Of a stretch of 64,000 nucleotides of DNA, positions 39,229 through 48,587 are shown piece by piece. The notes beneath the pieces were generated by a model. The model ran no database searches. It was not told where the DNA came from and worked only from the letters and a program-made list of their open reading frames with translations. The DNA is taken from assembly GCF_900129585.1 (NCBI RefSeq), contig NZ_FQWF01000001.1, forward strand, positions 248,001 to 312,000, read 5' to 3'. Within the stretch, counting starts at the first letter, position 1. Every line of letters starts with the position of its first letter. Both the position numbers and the translations under genes were made by a program. Source of the stretch: Flavobacterium micromati (lineage in GTDB: Bacteria > Bacteroidota > Bacteroidia > Flavobacteriales > Flavobacteriaceae).

Positions 39229-40340
39229 CTGCGCTAATTTTAGGTACCATAATCTTTATTTACATAGTTGCGATTGCGCTTTTAATTTACGGCTTCAATA
39301 AAGTAAATTATTTTGATCTCTCTAGCTTAACGCCAGTCCCGAAGGATGTGGTAACAAAATTCACGATCATTGTTCCATTCCGAAATGAAGCGCACAACTT
39401 ACCATCTTTACTAGAAAGTTTTGCAAAACTTAATTACCCAGCCCACCTATTTGAAGTTATTTTAGTAGATGATGAATCAGAAGATAGGTTCGCGACTGAA
39501 AAAACCGAATACAAAATCCAAATTATAAAAAACAAAAGAGTTTCTAATTCTCCGAAGAAAGATGCCATTACAATCGCAATGCAGTATGTTACTAGCGATT
39601 GGGTGATTACCACTGATGCCGATTGTATGGTCCCAGAAAACTGGTTGTTGACATTAAATAATTATATTCAACGAGAGAATGTCGCTATGATCTCAGCAGC
39701 AGTAGCTTATCAATGCGCTGATTCCTTTATTCACCATTTTCAACAATTAGATTTAGCAAGTTTACAAGGAGCGACGATAGGAAGTTTTGGGATTAAAAAA
39801 GCATTTATGTGCAATGGTGCCAACTTTGCTTACACTAAATCTATTTTTGAGAAACTAAATGGCTTTACTGGAAATGACAAAATAGCAAGTGGTGATGATG
39901 TTTTTTTATTACAAAAAGCAGTGGAACGTTTTCCAGAGCAAGTGCATTATTTAAAATCCAATGCCGTGATTGTGACTACAAAACCGCTAAATGATTGGAA
40001 ATCTCTATTTTATCAAAGAGTGCGCTGGGCCTCCAAGACCAGCTCTTATCAAAGTGCTTTTGGAAAATCTTTAGGACTACTTGTTTTTGCTGGAAATCTG
40101 AGTATTATTACCAGTTTAGGATTAGTTTTCATCGGTTACTTATCTTGGATCACTCTTTTAATGTTAGCACTAACAAAATTTATTTTTGATACCATTTTAA
40201 TTTCTAAAGCAAATAATTTCATGACATCAACTAAAATGCGCTACTTAATTTTGAGCAGTTTTTTGTATCCTTTTTTCAGCGTTGGAGTAGCACTTTATTC
40301 TCTATCAGGAAAATATGAATGGAAAGGAAGGCGATTTTAG
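39225..40340 (+). CDS. Family 2 glycosyltransferase, membrane-bound
   Basis: 371 aa. One N-terminal span (LGTIIFIYIVAIALLIYGF), a GT-A domain with VPFRNEAHNL, EVILVDDESEDR, TTDADCMVP (DxD), GDDVFLL and the QRVRWASK motif of processive or lipid-linked GT2 enzymes, then two or three C-terminal spans. It would transfer sugar at the inner face of the membrane. It overlaps the flippase-like gene by 4 bases, so the two are coupled. Confidence 0.9.
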   Translation: MTALILGTIIFIYIVAIALLIYGFNKVNYFDLSSLTPVPKDVVTKFTIIVPFRNEAHNLPSLLESFAKLNYPAHLFEVILVDDESEDRFATEKTEYKIQIIKNKRVSNSPKKDAITIAMQYVTSDWVITTDADCMVPENWLLTLNNYIQRENVAMISAAVAYQCADSFIHHFQQLDLASLQGATIGSFGIKKAFMCNGANFAYTKSIFEKLNGFTGNDKIASGDDVFLLQKAVERFPEQVHYLKSNAVIVTTKPLNDWKSLFYQRVRWASKTSSYQSAFGKSLGLLVFAGNLSIITSLGLVFIGYLSWITLLMLALTKFIFDTILISKANNFMTSTKMRYLILSSFLYPFFSVGVALYSLSGKYEWKGRRF

Positions 40341-40387
40341 GCTGCTTTATCCGTTAGGTAAAATAACTAATAGATGACACAATTGTA

Positions 40388-40879
40388 TTATTCACCTTTT
40401 AATATTACTGGAAGAATAAATTGGGTTTTCACAGGAATTCCGTGTTTAATTGCGGGATTGATTTTTGGGAAATCAACTAAGCGAACTTTTAAAATACTAT
40501 CAATCTTAGTGCGGTCATAAACCACTGAATCAGTTGGAAATTGTGGTTCAAATTGCATCGTGGCATTAGGAAATATAGTAACTTTTACTTCAATAGTATC
40601 TAGTTTGGGAATTAGAACAAAAAGTGTATCGATGCTTAATTTTTCCTGAATCAATCGCGTTAAAACTTCAAAAAAACATTGTTGCCGCTGCTTTTTATTG
40701 TCAATCATGTCGCAATCAATAATTGATGGATATTCATCAACTTCATTCCAGTTTATGGCTTTCAATTCCTTTTGCAATAATTCCTTCTCGGAAGGCACTT
40801 GCTTTTCGAAATATTGGCAGGAGGCGAAAAGTACGATTACTAAAATGAGATAATAATGTTTCAAGATTTTTGTTTTCAA
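40388..40879 (-). CDS. Lipoprotein with TonB C-terminal-like domain
   Basis: 163 aa. The lipobox FASC has Cys21. The C-terminal half (VKVTIFPNATMQFEP, VRLVDFPKINPAIKHGIPVKTQFILPV) resembles the energy-transducing TonB C-terminal fold found on many Bacteroidota lipoproteins. There is no TonB-box partner gene nearby. Function unknown; expressed from the minus strand, convergent with the glycosyltransferase. Confidence 0.6.
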   Translation of the reverse strand: MKTKILKHYYLILVIVLFASCQYFEKQVPSEKELLQKELKAINWNEVDEYPSIIDCDMIDNKKQRQQCFFEVLTRLIQEKLSIDTLFVLIPKLDTIEVKVTIFPNATMQFEPQFPTDSVVYDRTKIDSILKVRLVDFPKINPAIKHGIPVKTQFILPVILKGE

Positions 40880-41109
40880 TTAAAATATAATGGATAAAAA
40901 TACAATTATTTTATTTAAAGGCTTTAGGCAATTTATTTTATTGAAAAAAATTTAAATAAAATTTTATAAGTGCTGTTTTCAGCGACAACATGAGCATTTG
41001 CAATCCCTAAAATAGTGAACAAAAAAGTACAAAATTAAATTACATATTTGGTATAATTTTACAGATACCTTTGGTGACTAATTTGTATTTCGAAATTTAT
41101 AAAAAAATT

Positions 41110-41610
41110 ATGGATATTTTACTTTTAACTTTTGGTTTTATTTGCGTTTTCGTGGGACTGATTGGGAGTTTTTTGCCTGTTATACCAGGGCCAGGTTTAA
41201 GTTGGATAGGATTAGCGCTTCTGTATTTTACTGATGCTGTTCCAGCTAATTATTGGATTTTAGGAATAGCATTGGCAGTAACTATCGTATTGACAATTTT
41301 GGATTATGTAATTCCTGCACAAGGCACGAAGAAGTTTGGCGGCAGCACTTACGGCGTATGGGGAACAAATATTGGTTTGATTATAGGAATATTTACTCCA
41401 ATTCCTTTTGGGTTTTTGATAGGTCCGTTTTTGGGAGCTTTGATAGGTGAATTAATTTATGATTTTAAAGATCACAATAGAGCCATGAAAGCAGCTGCGG
41501 GATCTTTTGTCGGCTTTCTAGCATCTAGCTTTATAAAATTTATTGTCTGTATGATGTATTTAGGAATGTTTTTGTGGATAGTTTGGCAGTATAAATCACA
41601 ATTGTTTTAA
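41110..41610 (+). CDS. DUF456 family membrane protein
   Basis: 166 aa from the ATG at 41110; a TTG at 41071 gives a weaker longer frame. About five spans. DUF456 landmarks: FLPVIPGPGLSWIGL near the N-terminus, DYVIPAQGTKKFGGSTYGVWG, and the glycine-rich FGFLIGPFLGALIGEL. Inner-membrane protein of unknown function. Followed by tRNA-Ala with its own promoter. Confidence 0.88.
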   Translation: MDILLLTFGFICVFVGLIGSFLPVIPGPGLSWIGLALLYFTDAVPANYWILGIALAVTIVLTILDYVIPAQGTKKFGGSTYGVWGTNIGLIIGIFTPIPFGFLIGPFLGALIGELIYDFKDHNRAMKAAAGSFVGFLASSFIKFIVCMMYLGMFLWIVWQYKSQLF

Positions 41611-41665
41611 TGTGGCCTTAAAACCAAAAAATGACAGCGACGCCTGAAGTAACTATTTCAAAGTC

Positions 41666-41699
41666 TTTGTAGTTTTAATTCATTATTATATTATATTTG
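41666..41699 (+). promoter_or_regulatory. Promoter of tRNA-Ala
   Basis: TTTG at 41666-41669 and TATATTTG at 41692-41699, 22 bases apart, 10 bases before the tRNA. A good match to the Bacteroidota consensus. Confidence 0.7.
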
Positions 41700-41709
41700 C
41701 GGGAATATT

Positions 41710-41783
41710 GGGGAATTAGCTCATTTGGCTAGAGTGCTTGCCTGGCAGGCAAGAGGTGACCGGTTCGAATCCGGTATTCTCCA
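41710..41783 (+). tRNA. tRNA-Ala(GGC)
   Basis: 74 nt. Acceptor GGGGAAT/ATTCTCC with discriminator A; anticodon stem CTTGC/GCAAG around CTGGCAG, anticodon GGC; T-arm ACCGG TTCGAAT CCGGT. CCA not encoded. Confidence 0.95.
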
Positions 41784-41793
41784 CTAGCATAAT

Positions 41794-41834
41794 CAAGCAC
41801 TTACAGAACTATTGTAAGTGCTTTTGTTTTTTTA
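41794..41834 (+). terminator. Terminator of tRNA-Ala
   Basis: caagcacttaca, gaactat, tgtaagtgcttttg followed by a run of T. Confidence 0.85.
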
Positions 41835-42154
41835 CTGCAACTATACCGCAACATTTAGTATTTTTGTAAACATGAAAAGCACTGAATCATATCCTTTAGC
41901 ATATTTTGAATATTGAACAAAAAATGAACTTTACTTTAGGATTATTTTTGTTGGTGATTAATGGACTGATAAATTTATTTTGTAAAAATTGCCATTACTT
42001 TTTGCGTAAATACCTTTTGGAATGCCCTGTTTTTTAGTAATATATTGTCAATATCAAAATTTGTGCTAAATCAAATATTAGCGGAAGGAAAATAAAAGAC
42101 TTATTTATAACACCTTTTTGTGAATGAATTCATTTACAGTATCTCTTAATGTTA

Positions 42155-42162
42155 TACCTTTG
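42155..42162 (+). promoter_or_regulatory. TAnnTTTG -7 element for the heavy-metal cluster
   Basis: TACCTTTG, 21 bases upstream of the first gene's ATG at 42184. Confidence 0.6.
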
Positions 42163-42183
42163 TGCTTCGATATAAAATAAACA

Positions 42184-42555
42184 ATGTCTAAAAAGTTTTA
42201 CATAGTGTTATTAGTTTTACTAGGTTTTTTTATGACTCCTGGCATTGCTTTGGCTTGTGGAACAAAAACAGAGAAGGCATGTTGCAAAAAAAATACCCAT
42301 TTAGAAAAAGATAAAAAAGAATGTTGTAAAAAAGAACAGTCTTCAAATGAGAAATCACATGAAGGTTGTGCTGGGGCTTGTAAAAATTTGACTTGCAGCA
42401 ATTCAACCGTTTATTTAGGAATGACTACTTCTTTTTACCACGAATTAAACAATCAATTATTTAGTTTTTCTACTAAAAAACAAAATCATTATTACTCAGA
42501 AATTTTTATTTCCTCCCATTTCCTTTCAATTTGGCTTCCACCTAAAATAAGCTAA
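42184..42555 (+). CDS. Cys-rich exported small protein, first gene of the heavy-metal cluster
   Basis: 123 aa. An N-terminal signal sequence (FYIVLLVLLGFFMTPGIALA) is followed by a Cys/Lys-rich block (CGTKTEKACCKKN, KECCKKEQ, CAGACKNLTC), then a hydrophobic C-terminal half without cysteines. The cysteine pairs suggest periplasmic metal binding. It leads an efflux cluster on the same strand, which supports a copper/silver-type role; this is inference. A 460-base gap separates it from the DUF3347 gene. Confidence 0.6.
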   Translation: MSKKFYIVLLVLLGFFMTPGIALACGTKTEKACCKKNTHLEKDKKECCKKEQSSNEKSHEGCAGACKNLTCSNSTVYLGMTTSFYHELNNQLFSFSTKKQNHYYSEIFISSHFLSIWLPPKIS

Positions 42556-43016
42556 ATTCTTTCGACGACAGCCAAAAAACTGTCTCTTCAACAGTTTTCA
42601 AGCTGTAAAAAATCAATTAATTTTTAAGTCAATTACAATTTTGTATCTAGCTCAATATGCTATTTTTAAAATTTGTTTTGCAACTAAATTTATTAAAAAA
42701 GAAGCCATCTGTTCTTCTATCAGTTTTGATATAGCTTTTGACAACAAACTTAGTTATCATTTTCCGTACACACAATTAGACGATACGACTAACTATAACT
42801 TGTCTTGTGGTGAGTTGATGTATCTATAAAAAATACACCCGTTGCCATAAAGACAGGAATTATATAATTAAATGTTGCGTACAGCTCCCAATAAGTTTTA
42901 CTAAATTTAGAAAATACTTTTTTAATGTCTGTAAATAAAGCAGCAAAAACAACAAAATAAAGCCCGTAAAAGGCTCCAAAAAAAAACAATAATCTAAATA
43001 CCTAAATTTTAAGAAA
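42556..43016. other. Gene-free gap within the heavy-metal cluster
   Basis: No intact plus-strand gene. A minus-strand frame (42789-42989, starting TTG) would give a hydrophobic 66-residue peptide (GAFYGLYFVVFAALF) that could be membrane-gene debris. A short hairpin (aaaactgt...acagtttt) lies at 42572-42597. Confidence 0.35.
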
Positions 43017-43646
43017 ATGAAAAATATAATTAGTTCAGCCATTTCACTGGCATTCGTATTAACTTCTTGTAACCAAAAAAGTAAAGAAGAGGAAACAATT
43101 AATTCCCAAACTATTGAAACCGAATCTCCGTTTGTAAGCCCAACTCCGCAAGACACCACCAATGATGTTACTAAAACAAAACCGGAAACAACGGTTCCAA
43201 CGGCCAATCAGTCTTCTTTTTCTACCAATGAAATTGTTAGTGACTATTTGAAACTAAAAAATGCCCTTGTTAAAGACGATTCAAAAGCGGCCGCAAACGC
43301 GGGTAAAAAATTATTAGTAACTTTAAACAATACAAATGCTAATTCCTTGGATGCCAAATCAAAAAAAGAATATGTTGATATCGCAGATAATGCCAAGAAA
43401 CATACAGAACACATAGGGGATAATGCTGGTAAAATTGACCATCAAAGAGAGCATTTTTCCCTTTTGAGCAAAGACATAAATGATTTAATAAAAACTTTTG
43501 GAACCACACAAAAATTATATCAGGATTACTGTCCAATGTATGATGAGGGTAAAAGTGGCTATTGGATAAGTGAAATTAAAGAAATCAAAAATCCTTACTA
43601 TGGTTCCCAAATGCTCACTTGTGGTGGAATAAAGAAAACATATTAA
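43017..43646 (+). CDS. DUF3347 domain lipoprotein of the heavy-metal cluster
   Basis: 209 aa. The lipobox LTSC has Cys18. A low-complexity linker (~20-68) precedes the DUF3347 helical domain (VSDYLKLKNALVKDD, NAGKKLLVTLNN, HFSLLSKDINDLIKTFG). The end, YCPMYDEGKSGYWISE with YGSQMLTCG, is the Cys/Met pattern seen where the domain sits on CusB-like adaptors, implying a Cu/Ag ligand. It likely acts in the periplasm with the RND pump encoded downstream. Confidence 0.8.
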   Translation: MKNIISSAISLAFVLTSCNQKSKEEETINSQTIETESPFVSPTPQDTTNDVTKTKPETTVPTANQSSFSTNEIVSDYLKLKNALVKDDSKAAANAGKKLLVTLNNTNANSLDAKSKKEYVDIADNAKKHTEHIGDNAGKIDHQREHFSLLSKDINDLIKTFGTTQKLYQDYCPMYDEGKSGYWISEIKEIKNPYYGSQMLTCGGIKKTY

Positions 43647-43647
43647 A

Positions 43648-44110
43648 ATGAAAACAATCATCAAAAGAATAGTACTCTCAGGCGTTGTTATTCTTTTGTT
43701 GATGCAATTGTATCAACCAGTTCGTAATTTAGATTATGGACCGGTTTACCTATCCATTTTACCAAAATGTATAATGTTAAATCAAATGTAAAAATCATTT
43801 TGCAGACTTCCTGCTATGATTGTCACAGCAACAATACCCTTTGTATTCCTACATTCAGCCTGCAAGAATGTTGCTGGATAGTCACAATAAGGAAGGAAAA
43901 GAAAATTTGAATTTTAGTGAGTTGGGTAATTATTCTCAACGTAAGCAAGGGAATAAATTAGATAGAATTATAAAACAAATAAAATCAGAACAAATGCCTT
44001 CACATTCGTACACATTTATACATAGAAATGCTAAACTTACTAAAGAGAATAAAGCATTGTTGATGCGATGGATGGAGAGAACAAACGATAGTGTTTCAAA
44101 AGAAAATTAA
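43648..44110 (+). pseudogene. Haem-binding domain protein, broken by two frameshifts
   Basis: Starts MKTIIKRIVLSGVVILLL with a membrane anchor and QLYQPVRNLDYG, then needs a -1 shift near 43745 to continue as PIHFTKMYNV...TSCYDCHSNNT with a CxxCH haem motif, and a second -1 shift near 43830 to continue as YPLYSYIQPARMLLDSHNKE to the stop. Joined, it matches the small cytochrome-like Haem_bd proteins of Flavobacteriaceae. Two separate one-base losses, each in a short run, make decay or sequencing error possible. Confidence 0.85.
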
Positions 44111-44115
44111 ATAAC

Positions 44116-45408
44116 ATGGTAGAAAAACTCATATCATTTTCTCTAAAAAATCGGGTAATTGTATTACTTGTTTCCGCCTGTTTATTTGCCTGGGGAATTT
44201 ATAGCGTCCAGCAAAATCCTATAGATGCTATTCCCGATTTATCAGAAAATCAGGTTATTGTTTTTACCGAGTGGATGGGAAGAAGTCCACAGGTTATTGA
44301 AGATCAGGTAACTTATCCTTTGGTTTCAAACCTACAAGGGATTCCAAAAGTAAAGAACATTCGCGGTTCATCCATGTTTGGGATGAGTTTTGTCTACATT
44401 ATTTTTGAAGATGATGTAGATGTGTATTGGGCGAGAACTAGGGTACTGGAACGATTAAATTATGCGCAACGATTGTTACCTCAAGATGTTGTGCCCACCT
44501 TAGGCCCGGATGGAACTGGAGTGGGACATATTTTTTGGTACCATTTAGAATCGAACGGGATGGACCTGGGAGAGCAAAGAGCTTTGCAAGATTGGTACGT
44601 GAAATTTGCATTACAAACCGTCCCTGGCGTGGCTGAAGTTGCTTCATTCGGAGGTTTTGAAAAACAATACCAATTGGTTTTAGATCCTTTAAAAATGCAG
44701 TACTATTCTGTGAGCATGATGGAAGTGATGAATGCGGTCAAGGCGAATAACAATGATGTCGGCGGAAGAAAGTTTGAAATGAGCAACATGTCTTACATTA
44801 TTCGCGGACTTGGTTACATCAAAAATATAGAAGACGTAGAAAATATTGCGGTTAAAAATTACAATGCGGTTCCTGTGCGGGTAAAAGATCTGGGCTCAAT
44901 ACAAATGGGAGGTGATTTGCGTCTGGGTATATTTGATGAAAACGGAACAGGCGAGGTAGTTGGCGGAATAGTAGTAATGCGCTATGGCGAAAATGCCGAT
45001 AATGTAATAAAAGCGGTAAAATTGAAAATGAAAGAAGTCGAAAAAGGATTGCCAGAAGGCGTAACTTTTAAAACCTCGTATGACAGAAGCGAACTAATAG
45101 GAAAAGCAATCGAATCAGTAAAGGGAACTTTATTGGAAGTGATGATTACCGTTTCTATTGTTATTCTTGTTTTTCTTTTTAATTGGCGGAGCGCGCTAAT
45201 TATCCTGATACAATTACCCATATCTGTTGCCATTGGGTTTATTTTACTACAAGCTTTTGGAATTTCATCTAATATTATGTCATTGACGGGAATTGCCTTA
45301 GCAATCGGTGTTGTTGTAGATGATGGAATAGTTATGGTGGAGAATGCCTACCGAAGTATTTCAGAAAGACAAGAAGAAATAGATAATAATCAACAATCGG
45401 CTGAATAA
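44116..45408 (+). CDS. cusA: CusA/CzcA-type heavy-metal RND efflux pump, N-terminal part
   Basis: 430 aa, covering the N-terminal half of an RND pump: span 1 (RVIVLLVSACLFAWGIYSVQQ), the porter domain (IDAIPDLSENQVIVFTEWMGRSPQ, RLNYAQRLLPQDVVP), and spans 2-4 with the proton-relay GVVVDDGIVMVENAYRS. It ends in a hydrophilic loop after span 4. Normal CusA is one chain of about 1040 residues; here a stop (TAA, 45406-45408) shares its last base with the ATG of the second part. Both halves together supply a complete pump. Confidence 0.9.
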   Translation: MVEKLISFSLKNRVIVLLVSACLFAWGIYSVQQNPIDAIPDLSENQVIVFTEWMGRSPQVIEDQVTYPLVSNLQGIPKVKNIRGSSMFGMSFVYIIFEDDVDVYWARTRVLERLNYAQRLLPQDVVPTLGPDGTGVGHIFWYHLESNGMDLGEQRALQDWYVKFALQTVPGVAEVASFGGFEKQYQLVLDPLKMQYYSVSMMEVMNAVKANNNDVGGRKFEMSNMSYIIRGLGYIKNIEDVENIAVKNYNAVPVRVKDLGSIQMGGDLRLGIFDENGTGEVVGGIVVMRYGENADNVIKAVKLKMKEVEKGLPEGVTFKTSYDRSELIGKAIESVKGTLLEVMITVSIVILVFLFNWRSALIILIQLPISVAIGFILLQAFGISSNIMSLTGIALAIGVVVDDGIVMVENAYRSISERQEEIDNNQQSAE

Positions 45409-47345
45409 TGAAAGGCTTTTTAAAAAACATATTCAAAAAAGAACACGACCCATTATCTTCCGAAGAAAAACTGAAGATCATAGAAAAATCATCCAAGCTG
45501 GTTGGTCCGGGTGTATTTTATTCTACGATAATTGTAATCACTTCCTTCTTGCCGGTCTTCCTTTTGACTGGTATGGAAGGTAAATTGTTTAGTCCATTAG
45601 CTTACACAAAATCCTTTATCCTGATTGTCGATGCCTTTATAGCCATTACTCTTACGCCTGTTTTAATCAGTTACGTATTAAAAGGAAAACTTCGTCCCGA
45701 AAATAAAAATCCAATAAATAGAAAACTAGAAAGTATTTATACGCCCATTTTGACTTTTTGTTTAAAATGGCGAAAATCATTGTTGGGAATCAATATCCTT
45801 GCCTTATTAATTGGAGTTTTAATGTTTACCCGCTTGGGTTCAGAATTTATGCCTCCTTTAGATGAAGGTTCCATTCTGTTCATGCCTGTAACTTTACCTG
45901 ATGTTTCCAATTCCGAAGTAAAACGAATTTTGCAGGTTCAGGATAAACTAATGAAATCAATACCAGAAGTGTCCCATGTTTTGGGAAAAGCCGGAAGGGC
46001 CAACACAGCTACTGACAACAGTCCGATAAGCATGATTGAAACGATTGTTTTGCTTAAACCCGAAGGAGAATGGAGAGACGGTAAAACAAAGAATGATATC
46101 GTAACAGAAATCAACAATAAACTGCAAATACCTGGCGTAACTAATGGTTTTACCCAACCAATCATAAATCGTATTAATATGCTTTCCACTGGTATCAGAA
46201 CCGATGTGGGAATAAAAATTTACGGAGCAAGTCTGGATACCATTGATGCCTTATCCCAAAAAATTAAGAAAGCTTTGGAAGGAACGGAGGGTGTTAAAGA
46301 TTTGTATGCCGAACCCATAACCGGCGGAAAATATATTGATATTATAGCAAAGCGCGAAGCTATTGGAAGATACGGACTTTCGATTGACGATGTAAATACT
46401 GTTGTCGAAGCTGCTATAGGTGGAATGAAACTGACCACAACGATCGAAGGACGGCAACGCTTTTCAGTAAATGCTAGGTATGCACAAGAATATAGAAATA
46501 GTATTGAAGCATTAAAAAAACTCCAAGTGCAAACCATGCAGTTTGGAGTAATCCCATTGGAAGCGATAGCCGATATACAAATAAGTGATGGACCACCGAT
46601 GATCAATAGCGAAAACGCAATGCTTCGTGGTAGTGTTTTGTTTAATGTTCGCGAACGGGATTTGGGTAGTACGGTAAAAGAAGCACAGGATAAGTTAAAT
46701 ACGATGATAACAAAAATGCCCAAAGGTTATTATGTCGAATGGAGCGGTCAATGGGAAAATCAAATTAGGGCGAACAAAACACTAACAATGATATTGCCTA
46801 TTGTTCTTGTTATTATATTTCTTGTTTTATACTTTACTTATAATTCGATGAAAGAAGCCTTGATAACGATGATCACGGTACCATTTGCCTTAATTGGAGG
46901 AATATTTATGGTTTATTTTTATGGCATCAATTTATCAGTGGCAGTGGCAGTTGGCTTTATCGCGCTGTTTGGATTGGCAATAGAAACAGCCATGTTGATG
47001 ACCATTTATTTGAATGAAGCCATGAATAAAATGGTAGAAAAATACGGAAATAGCAAAGAAACGATTACTGAGGATATTTTACGACAGTATATTATTGATG
47101 GTTCGGCCAAAAGGTTGCGACCAAAACTGATGACGGTTTCCGTTTCGTTGTTTGGCTTAATACCTATTCTTTGGGCTACTGGAACAGGTGCCGATGTGAT
47201 GCTTCCTATTACGGTGCCGCTTATTGGAGGGACGATAACCTCAACTATTTATGTTTTATTGGTAACACCAGTTGTTTTTGAAATGGTTAAACTACGTGAA
47301 TTAAGAACAAAAGGTAAAATTGAAATTATAGATGCTAAAGAATAA
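45408..47345 (+). CDS. cusA: CusA/CzcA-type heavy-metal RND efflux pump, C-terminal part
   Basis: 645 aa. Begins MKGFLKNIFKKEHDP and immediately meets the normal family sequence LKIIEKSSKLVGPGVFYSTII, continuing through the second porter domain (FMPPLDEGSILFMPVTLPD, GRANTATDNSPISMIET) and spans 8-12 (RPKLMTVSVSLFGLIPIL). The frame is shifted by one from the first part, joined by a TAATG overlap. Either two co-translated half-pumps or a frameshift in the linker loop. Overlaps tolC by 14 bases. Confidence 0.9.
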   Translation: MKGFLKNIFKKEHDPLSSEEKLKIIEKSSKLVGPGVFYSTIIVITSFLPVFLLTGMEGKLFSPLAYTKSFILIVDAFIAITLTPVLISYVLKGKLRPENKNPINRKLESIYTPILTFCLKWRKSLLGINILALLIGVLMFTRLGSEFMPPLDEGSILFMPVTLPDVSNSEVKRILQVQDKLMKSIPEVSHVLGKAGRANTATDNSPISMIETIVLLKPEGEWRDGKTKNDIVTEINNKLQIPGVTNGFTQPIINRINMLSTGIRTDVGIKIYGASLDTIDALSQKIKKALEGTEGVKDLYAEPITGGKYIDIIAKREAIGRYGLSIDDVNTVVEAAIGGMKLTTTIEGRQRFSVNARYAQEYRNSIEALKKLQVQTMQFGVIPLEAIADIQISDGPPMINSENAMLRGSVLFNVRERDLGSTVKEAQDKLNTMITKMPKGYYVEWSGQWENQIRANKTLTMILPIVLVIIFLVLYFTYNSMKEALITMITVPFALIGGIFMVYFYGINLSVAVAVGFIALFGLAIETAMLMTIYLNEAMNKMVEKYGNSKETITEDILRQYIIDGSAKRLRPKLMTVSVSLFGLIPILWATGTGADVMLPITVPLIGGTITSTIYVLLVTPVVFEMVKLRELRTKGKIEIIDAKE

Positions 47346-48585
47346 ATATTTTCTCGTTCTGAGTTGTTTGGTTCTAAATGTGACTGTTATGATATCACAA
47401 ACGCTATCATTAGATACTGTTTTGGCTAAAATAAAAACAAATAACCCTCAATTAAAAATGTACGATGCTGATATTCAAAGCATGGATGCAGCCGCAAAAG
47501 GCGCTAAAAGTTGGATGCCACCGCAGGTGGGTACTGGTTTCTTCATGACTCCTTACAACCCAAAATTGTGGCAAGCAGACGCAATGGGACCCGGCATGGG
47601 GAGCTATATGTTAGGCGTTACTCAAATGATTCCAAATGCTTCAAAACTAAAAGCCGATTTTGATTACATGAATGCGATGTCTTCTGTGGAAGCCGAAAAC
47701 AAAAACTACACTATTAATCAATTGAATGCTGTGGCAAAAACCAATTATTACCAGTGGATCGTAATTGATAAAAAGATCAAAATTTCCAATAATAATCTAT
47801 TGCTTTTGGACTATATGATTAAAAGTATGGAAATAAGGTATCAGTACAATATGGATAAATTATCCACATATTACAAAGCAAAATCACAATACAGCAAATC
47901 GCAAAGTATGATAGTAATGCTCGAAAATGATATATCTCAAAAACGGATAATGCTAAATACCTTGATGGCAAGAGATAAAAATACCGCTTTTGAGATCGAT
48001 GCAATCTATAAAATAATTGATTTCGATCCGATGGGATCAGATACCACATCACTTTCTGAAAATCGAAGCGACCTAAGAGCCATCGAAAAAACAATTGCCG
48101 TAAATCAATTAAAAATAAAAGCCGAAAGGACAAAATTCTTACCCGAATTCGGAGTTAGATATGAACACATGTTTGCCTTTGGACAACAACCGCAACAATT
48201 CACTTTAATGGGAATGATAAATATACCAATGCCTTGGTCAACTAGAATGAATACAGCCAACATCGATAGTTTTCAGATAAAAAACGAAAGTCTCAATTGG
48301 CAAAAACAAATGATTTTGAATGAAGCTACAGGAATGATTTCAGGGATGAATACTGAGTTGGTAAACGTAAAAAAACAATATGAAATTGCCGAAAAAAGTA
48401 TTATCCCAGCCTTGCGAAGAAATTATGATACTGCAATTTTAGCGTGGCAAAATAACACGGGAGATTTATTTGTAGTTCTAGATGCCTGGGAGGCTTTGAA
48501 CATGGCGCAAATCGAGGCGCTGGATAAATTACAAACGATTTTGAATATACAAGTTGAGATAGATAAACAATTGGAAAAAAAATAG
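47332..48585 (+). CDS. TolC family outer-membrane channel
   Basis: 417 aa. Signal peptide (to about MISQ), then two OEP repeat halves rich in helices (LSLDTVLAKIKTNNPQLKMYD, RNYDTAILAWQNNTGDLFVVLDAWEAL). It would form the outer-membrane duct for the RND pump and adaptors. Starts inside the pump gene (14-base overlap) and ends 2 bases before the first adaptor gene: one tightly packed operon. Confidence 0.9.
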   Translation: MLKNKYFLVLSCLVLNVTVMISQTLSLDTVLAKIKTNNPQLKMYDADIQSMDAAAKGAKSWMPPQVGTGFFMTPYNPKLWQADAMGPGMGSYMLGVTQMIPNASKLKADFDYMNAMSSVEAENKNYTINQLNAVAKTNYYQWIVIDKKIKISNNNLLLLDYMIKSMEIRYQYNMDKLSTYYKAKSQYSKSQSMIVMLENDISQKRIMLNTLMARDKNTAFEIDAIYKIIDFDPMGSDTTSLSENRSDLRAIEKTIAVNQLKIKAERTKFLPEFGVRYEHMFAFGQQPQQFTLMGMINIPMPWSTRMNTANIDSFQIKNESLNWQKQMILNEATGMISGMNTELVNVKKQYEIAEKSIIPALRRNYDTAILAWQNNTGDLFVVLDAWEALNMAQIEALDKLQTILNIQVEIDKQLEKK

Positions 48586-48587
48586 TT

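Noticed and set aside
42789..42989. Minus-strand 66-codon hydrophobic frame in the metal cluster gap
   Set aside because: It needs a TTG start and AT-rich DNA readily gives such frames; kept only as possible debris.
46220..46723. 167-codon minus-strand frame inside the RND pump gene
   Set aside because: It is antisense to a strongly conserved pump segment, has no family match and no upstream signals.
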